The notes under the pieces were generated by a model that saw nothing but the letters and a program-made list of their open reading frames with translations, was not told the DNA's origin and did not search any database. Both the position numbers and the translations under genes were made by a program. A DNA stretch of 28,112 bases from an uncultured Eudoraea sp. (lineage in GTDB: Bacteria; Bacteroidota; Bacteroidia; Flavobacteriales; Flavobacteriaceae), in NCBI GenBank assembly GCA_905479615.1, contig CAJQNH010000067.1, positions 1-28,112 on the forward strand. The letters are read 5' to 3'. Shown here one piece after another: positions 24,950 to 28,112 of this stretch. Position 1 is the first letter of the stretch, and each line of letters opens with the position of its first letter.

Positions 24950-27160
24950 ATGCGGGTAGCCTACTTTTTATTTATTATCCTATGTGTTTTATTCAATACA
25001 ACCTACCTATATTGTCAGGCTACCGAGTCTACCTATGACACTGCAGATCGTCCTATTGCCAGAGCGATACCAGTTAAAAAGGGACCAGTAATAGATGGTG
25101 AAGTAATTGATGATGAAATTTGGAAGGAAATAACTCCCTTTGGCAACCTATATCAAGTTCAACCTAATTTTGGAAATCCCGCATCTGAGAAAACTGAGAT
25201 TCGAATAGCTTATACCGATGAAACATTTTATCTCTCTGTTATTTGTTTTGATGCTCAGCCGGACAAGTTGGTGGTGTCTGATCCGCGAAGAGATGCAAAT
25301 TTGGACAACACCGATGCCTTTATTTTTGTTTTAGACACTTATAAAGATGGACAGAATGGTTTTGTTTTTGGAACAAACTCACTCGGAATTGAATATGACG
25401 CCCAGGTAGATAATGAAGGACAAGGCAATAGAAATGTAAACAGACAACAATCAGGGACTATAGGAGGTTTTAACCTTAATTGGGATGCTTCGTATACCGT
25501 AAAGGCACAGGTTAAAGAATATGGATGGAGTGCAGAGTTCGCTATTCCATTGCGTACAATTCGATTTCAGGAGGGAAAGGACTGGGGAATTAACTTTCGA
25601 AGAAATATTCGCAAGACAAATGAAATTGTTTATTGGGCGCAGATGCCAATCGGTTTTACACTGTATCGTCTTTCACTTGCCGGGACATTAACCGGATTGG
25701 AACTTAGAAGTCCAGGGAACCTTAAAATAATCCCTTATGTTCTGGGAAGGTTAGACAAGGACTACACTTCCAGTGAGCCTGAAACCGAGTTTACACCCGA
25801 AATTGGGGGGGATATAAAATACAGCATTACACCAAGTCTAACTCTTGATCTCACTTATAATACTGATTTTGCACAAGTTGAGGTGGATGATCAGCAGGTG
25901 AACCTGGATAGGTTTAACTTGTTTTTTCCTGAAAAAAGACCTTTCTTTTTAGAAAACGCCGGGTTATTTACTGTAGGTAGTCCAGGGGAGGTAGACCTGT
26001 TTTTTAGTCGGCGAATAGGCATAGGAGACGATGGAAATATAGTCCCGATCATTGGTGGTGGAAGAGTATCCGGTAAATTAAACAGAACTAATGTTGGCTT
26101 AGTTACCATGTTTACAGATGATGTGGACCAGGAAGGTATAGAAAAAAATAATTTTACAGTAGCCAGAGTTAATCATGAATTTAAAGGAAGAAGTGCTTTA
26201 GGGGCTATTTTTGTAAATCGTTCGGGACTGGAATCCAAGGATGATTATAACAGGACTTATTCTATTGACGGAAAACTTGGCCTGGGCAGAAAGGCAAGAT
26301 TATCCGGTTTTTATTCTCAAACTTCAGGTCCGTATGACACCATCAATGAACATGCTTTTAAATTACAGGCGGACTATAATTGGGATAATTGGGAAATGCG
26401 TGCATCATATACAGAAGTTGGCCAGGGTTTTAATCCGGAAGTAGGATTTCTTTTGCGTTCAGCATTCAGAAAACCAGAGGGATTGGTTCTCTATCATCTC
26501 AGACCTAAAAGTGAAAATTCAAAAATTTTGGAATTAAGACCACATGTGTCTTACAGAGGATATTGGGATTTTAATGGATTTCAGGAAACTGGATTTTTGC
26601 ATATTGATAATCACTGGGAATTTAAAAGTGGTACGGAAATACATACTGGTATTAATTTAACTACAGAGGGCCTTCTTGAGCCATTTGAGATTAGTGAAGG
26701 GGTAATTGTGGAACCCGGTACATATAAACATGCAGAAGGACAACTTGTGTTTTTCACGAATGGTTCTAAGCCAGTATCTGTTAATGTCAGGTCTGTATTT
26801 GGAGGTTCTTTTGGAGGTACGCGGTACCTTAACACGGCGGCTGTGCAATTTAGAGCAGGTGAAAAATTTAATGCCAATCTTTCTTATCAATACAACAAAT
26901 TTGAACTTCCCGGAGGGGATTTTACAGCAAATGTTTTTCAAACCCGATTGACTTATGCTTTTAAGTCGAACATATTAATTCAGGGACTTTTACAAAACAA
27001 TACGGTGAACAAACTTTGGGCGTACAATTTTAGATTTAGCTGGCTTCAACGGGCAAATACCGGACTATTTGTTGTGTTTAATCATAATTTGCAGAATAAT
27101 GATCCATTAAACAATAGCATAATTGTAAAATATACCCGTATGTTTGATTTGGTCAAATAG
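24950..27160 (+). CDS. DUF5916 outer-membrane protein with N-terminal CBM9-like domain
   Basis: The product has 736 residues from the ATG at 24950. I prefer this to the GTG at 24914 because it directly begins the signal peptide (about 1-22, YFLFIILCVLF...YC). Residues about 45-245 form a family 9 carbohydrate-binding-like domain: PVIDGEVIDDEIWKEI, IRIAYTDETFYLSVICFD, NTDAFIFVLDTYKDG, and WSAEFAIPLRTIRF. Residues about 255-736 are beta-strand-rich with alternating aromatic residues, consistent with the DUF5916 outer-membrane barrel; FFPEKRPFFLENAGLF is a hallmark. The last strands end near the C terminus in YTRMFDLVK. The function is not established; binding or passage of glycans or metals has been suggested by domain content only. 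It is divergent from the hydrolase operon. Confidence 0.88.
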   Translation: MRVAYFLFIILCVLFNTTYLYCQATESTYDTADRPIARAIPVKKGPVIDGEVIDDEIWKEITPFGNLYQVQPNFGNPASEKTEIRIAYTDETFYLSVICFDAQPDKLVVSDPRRDANLDNTDAFIFVLDTYKDGQNGFVFGTNSLGIEYDAQVDNEGQGNRNVNRQQSGTIGGFNLNWDASYTVKAQVKEYGWSAEFAIPLRTIRFQEGKDWGINFRRNIRKTNEIVYWAQMPIGFTLYRLSLAGTLTGLELRSPGNLKIIPYVLGRLDKDYTSSEPETEFTPEIGGDIKYSITPSLTLDLTYNTDFAQVEVDDQQVNLDRFNLFFPEKRPFFLENAGLFTVGSPGEVDLFFSRRIGIGDDGNIVPIIGGGRVSGKLNRTNVGLVTMFTDDVDQEGIEKNNFTVARVNHEFKGRSALGAIFVNRSGLESKDDYNRTYSIDGKLGLGRKARLSGFYSQTSGPYDTINEHAFKLQADYNWDNWEMRASYTEVGQGFNPEVGFLLRSAFRKPEGLVLYHLRPKSENSKILELRPHVSYRGYWDFNGFQETGFLHIDNHWEFKSGTEIHTGINLTTEGLLEPFEISEGVIVEPGTYKHAEGQLVFFTNGSKPVSVNVRSVFGGSFGGTRYLNTAAVQFRAGEKFNANLSYQYNKFELPGGDFTANVFQTRLTYAFKSNILIQGLLQNNTVNKLWAYNFRFSWLQRANTGLFVVFNHNLQNNDPLNNSIIVKYTRMFDLVK

Positions 27161-27227
27161 ACATTCTTTAATTAGATTTGATTGAGTTTCTATTACACCC
27201 CCTTGGAATGATATTAAAAGTCTATAC

Positions 27228-27260
27228 TTTGTCTTCCAAGATAAAGCTTCTTTAATTTTG
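27228..27260 (+). promoter_or_regulatory. Predicted promoter (TTTG-N21-TAATTTTG) for the DUF1080 lipoprotein gene
   Basis: TTTG at 27228-27231 and TAATTTTG at 27253-27260 match the Bacteroidota -33 and -7 elements with a 21-bp spacer, slightly longer than the common 19. The leader to the ATG at 27310 would be about 43 bases. An inverted repeat, CTTGGAA (27202-27208)/TTCCAAG (27234-27240), overlaps the -33 region and could be an operator, but a 25-bp gap makes this weak. Confidence 0.45.
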
Positions 27261-27309
27261 AATATTAATTTCAATTTTTTATAATTATATCAACTTAAAA
27301 GCTCTAATT

Positions 27310-27888
27310 ATGATTAAAAGATTGACTTCTTTCTGGTTGTTTGGTTTGCTAATAATATTTAATTCCTGCGGCTTAGGTGAAAATGCAGGGAAGGTTATTT
27401 TCGCAGAGGATTCAAATGAATGGTTTCAGGAGGGTAGGGCGACCTGGAAATTTAATGGTGATCAGCTGGTTGGAACCTCATTAGGTGGATCGGGGTTTGT
27501 TATGACCAATAAAAAATATCAAAATTTTACACTTTCACTTGAGTTTTATCCTGATGCAGGGATTAATTCGGGAATATTTGTGAGATGTAAAAACAAAGAG
27601 ATCTCAAACAAGGATTGTTATGAGATGAATATTTGGGATTACCATCCGGACCAGGAATCAAAAACCGGATCTATTGTTACCAGGGCAAAGCCATTGATAG
27701 ATGTGCAAACAATTGGAAAGTGGAATAGCTATAAAATTACTTGTGAAAGTAACCATATCCGCACCTGGATTAATGGTAAACTTACCGTGGATATTTTCAA
27801 CGATGATTTGTCTGAGGGTTATATTGCACTTCAGGCTGCAGAACCTGGCAGAATCAAATTTAGAAATGTAAAAATAAAAGAGTTTTAG
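27310..27888 (+). CDS. DUF1080 (3-keto-disaccharide hydrolase-like) lipoprotein
   Basis: This 192-residue lipoprotein has signal sequence 1-19 and lipobox LIIFNSC with Cys20. The mature part is a single concanavalin-like jelly roll of the DUF1080/PF06439 family. NEWFQEGRATWKFNGDQLVG occurs near residues 36-55, then NFTLSLEFYPDAGINSGIFVRC, then YEMNIWDYHP, GKWNSYKITCESNHIRTWINGK and PGRIKFRNVKIKEF. Some family members hydrolyse 3-keto-glycosides, while others may only bind sugars. It lies 149 bp after the DUF5916 gene with its own likely promoter. The sugar link to the GH20 operon is inference from proximity. Confidence 0.88.
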   Translation: MIKRLTSFWLFGLLIIFNSCGLGENAGKVIFAEDSNEWFQEGRATWKFNGDQLVGTSLGGSGFVMTNKKYQNFTLSLEFYPDAGINSGIFVRCKNKEISNKDCYEMNIWDYHPDQESKTGSIVTRAKPLIDVQTIGKWNSYKITCESNHIRTWINGKLTVDIFNDDLSEGYIALQAAEPGRIKFRNVKIKEF

Positions 27889-27980
27889 ATTAATTACCCT
27901 GGAAGATAAATAATACAACTTTATTAATTTTTCGCGATGAATCATGAGAAATTATAAGGCCTATGTTTTATACGGATGTT

Positions 27981-28112
27981 CTATTCATCTTCTGAAATGT
28001 CTGGATCTTCATTTGCCTGAATTTCTTCTTTGTTCAGACTATGCTGCATAATGTTCAGATTTTTCAACTTGGCTTTCCATGTTGCCAAGGTTTCTTTCTG
28101 ACGGTCTATGTT
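27981..28112 (-). CDS. C-terminal end of an unidentified protein (cut by right window edge)
   Basis: The minus strand is open from the window edge to a TAG at 27983-27981, giving 43 residues. The sequence is charged and helix-prone (QKETLATWKAKLKNLNIMQH), followed by an acidic tail, NEDPDISEDE. Codon use looks coding and the acidic end is a natural C terminus. This is too short to identify a family; a coiled-coil-containing cytoplasmic protein is plausible. The 92-bp gap to the DUF1080 gene holds no recognisable terminator. Confidence 0.55.
   Translation of the reverse strand, partial: NIDRQKETLATWKAKLKNLNIMQHSLNKEEIQANEDPDISEDE

Noticed and set aside
27202..27240. Inverted repeat CTTGGAA/TTCCAAG as a terminator for the DUF5916 gene
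   Set aside because: The 25-bp loop is too long and no U tract follows. It overlaps the predicted -33 element of the next gene.

Overview
The window looks like chromosome from a Bacteroidota bacterium, most likely a Flavobacteriaceae member, although I cannot name the genus. The evidence is an AT-rich sequence, three proteins with the type IX secretion (T9SS) type B C-terminal domain, a DUF5606 gene behind ruvX and def, a DUF5916/CBM9 outer-membrane protein, and several start sites preceded by the Bacteroidota -7 promoter element TAnnTTTG. I see no rRNA, tRNA, insertion sequence, CRISPR array or prophage.

Layout. (1) 1-7771, minus strand: an ABC-2 type exporter (ATPase plus permease), followed by three tandem genes for secreted multidomain T9SS cargo proteins. 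The last of these runs off the left edge. (2) 7772-8945: a divergent promoter region and a plus-strand gene for a conserved-looking protein of unnamed family with features of a protein-kinase-like/aminoglycoside-phosphotransferase fold. (3) 8949-13881, minus strand: a nucleoid-associated protein, a pRiA4b ORF-3-like protein, heme A synthase, a CCA tRNA nucleotidyltransferase and a threonylcarbamoyl-AMP synthase. (4) 13932-17822, minus strand: three envelope-glycan glycosyltransferase genes, one encoding a GT2-GT9 fusion. (5) 17919-20321: dapD (minus) divergent from a compact ruvX-def-DUF5606 operon (plus). (6) 20335-24776, minus strand: four tightly spaced genes for exported hydrolases (beta-lactamase-fold serine hydrolase, alpha/beta hydrolase, SGNH hydrolase, GH20 lipoprotein). 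(7) 24950-27888, plus strand: a DUF5916 outer-membrane protein and a DUF1080 lipoprotein. The C-terminal end of one further minus-strand gene lies at the right edge.

How the genes work together. Most of the window is housekeeping (tRNA maturation and modification, heme A, lysine/peptidoglycan precursor, deformylation) mixed with cell-surface functions. The hydrolase block resembles a small glycan-degradation locus, but it has no SusC/SusD pair, sensor or transcription factor inside the window. The three T9SS cargo genes appear to be an old tandem expansion in which the number of Fn3-like repeats changed. The least explained items are the kinase-like protein at 7878-8945 and the GT2-GT9 fusion at 14860-16716.
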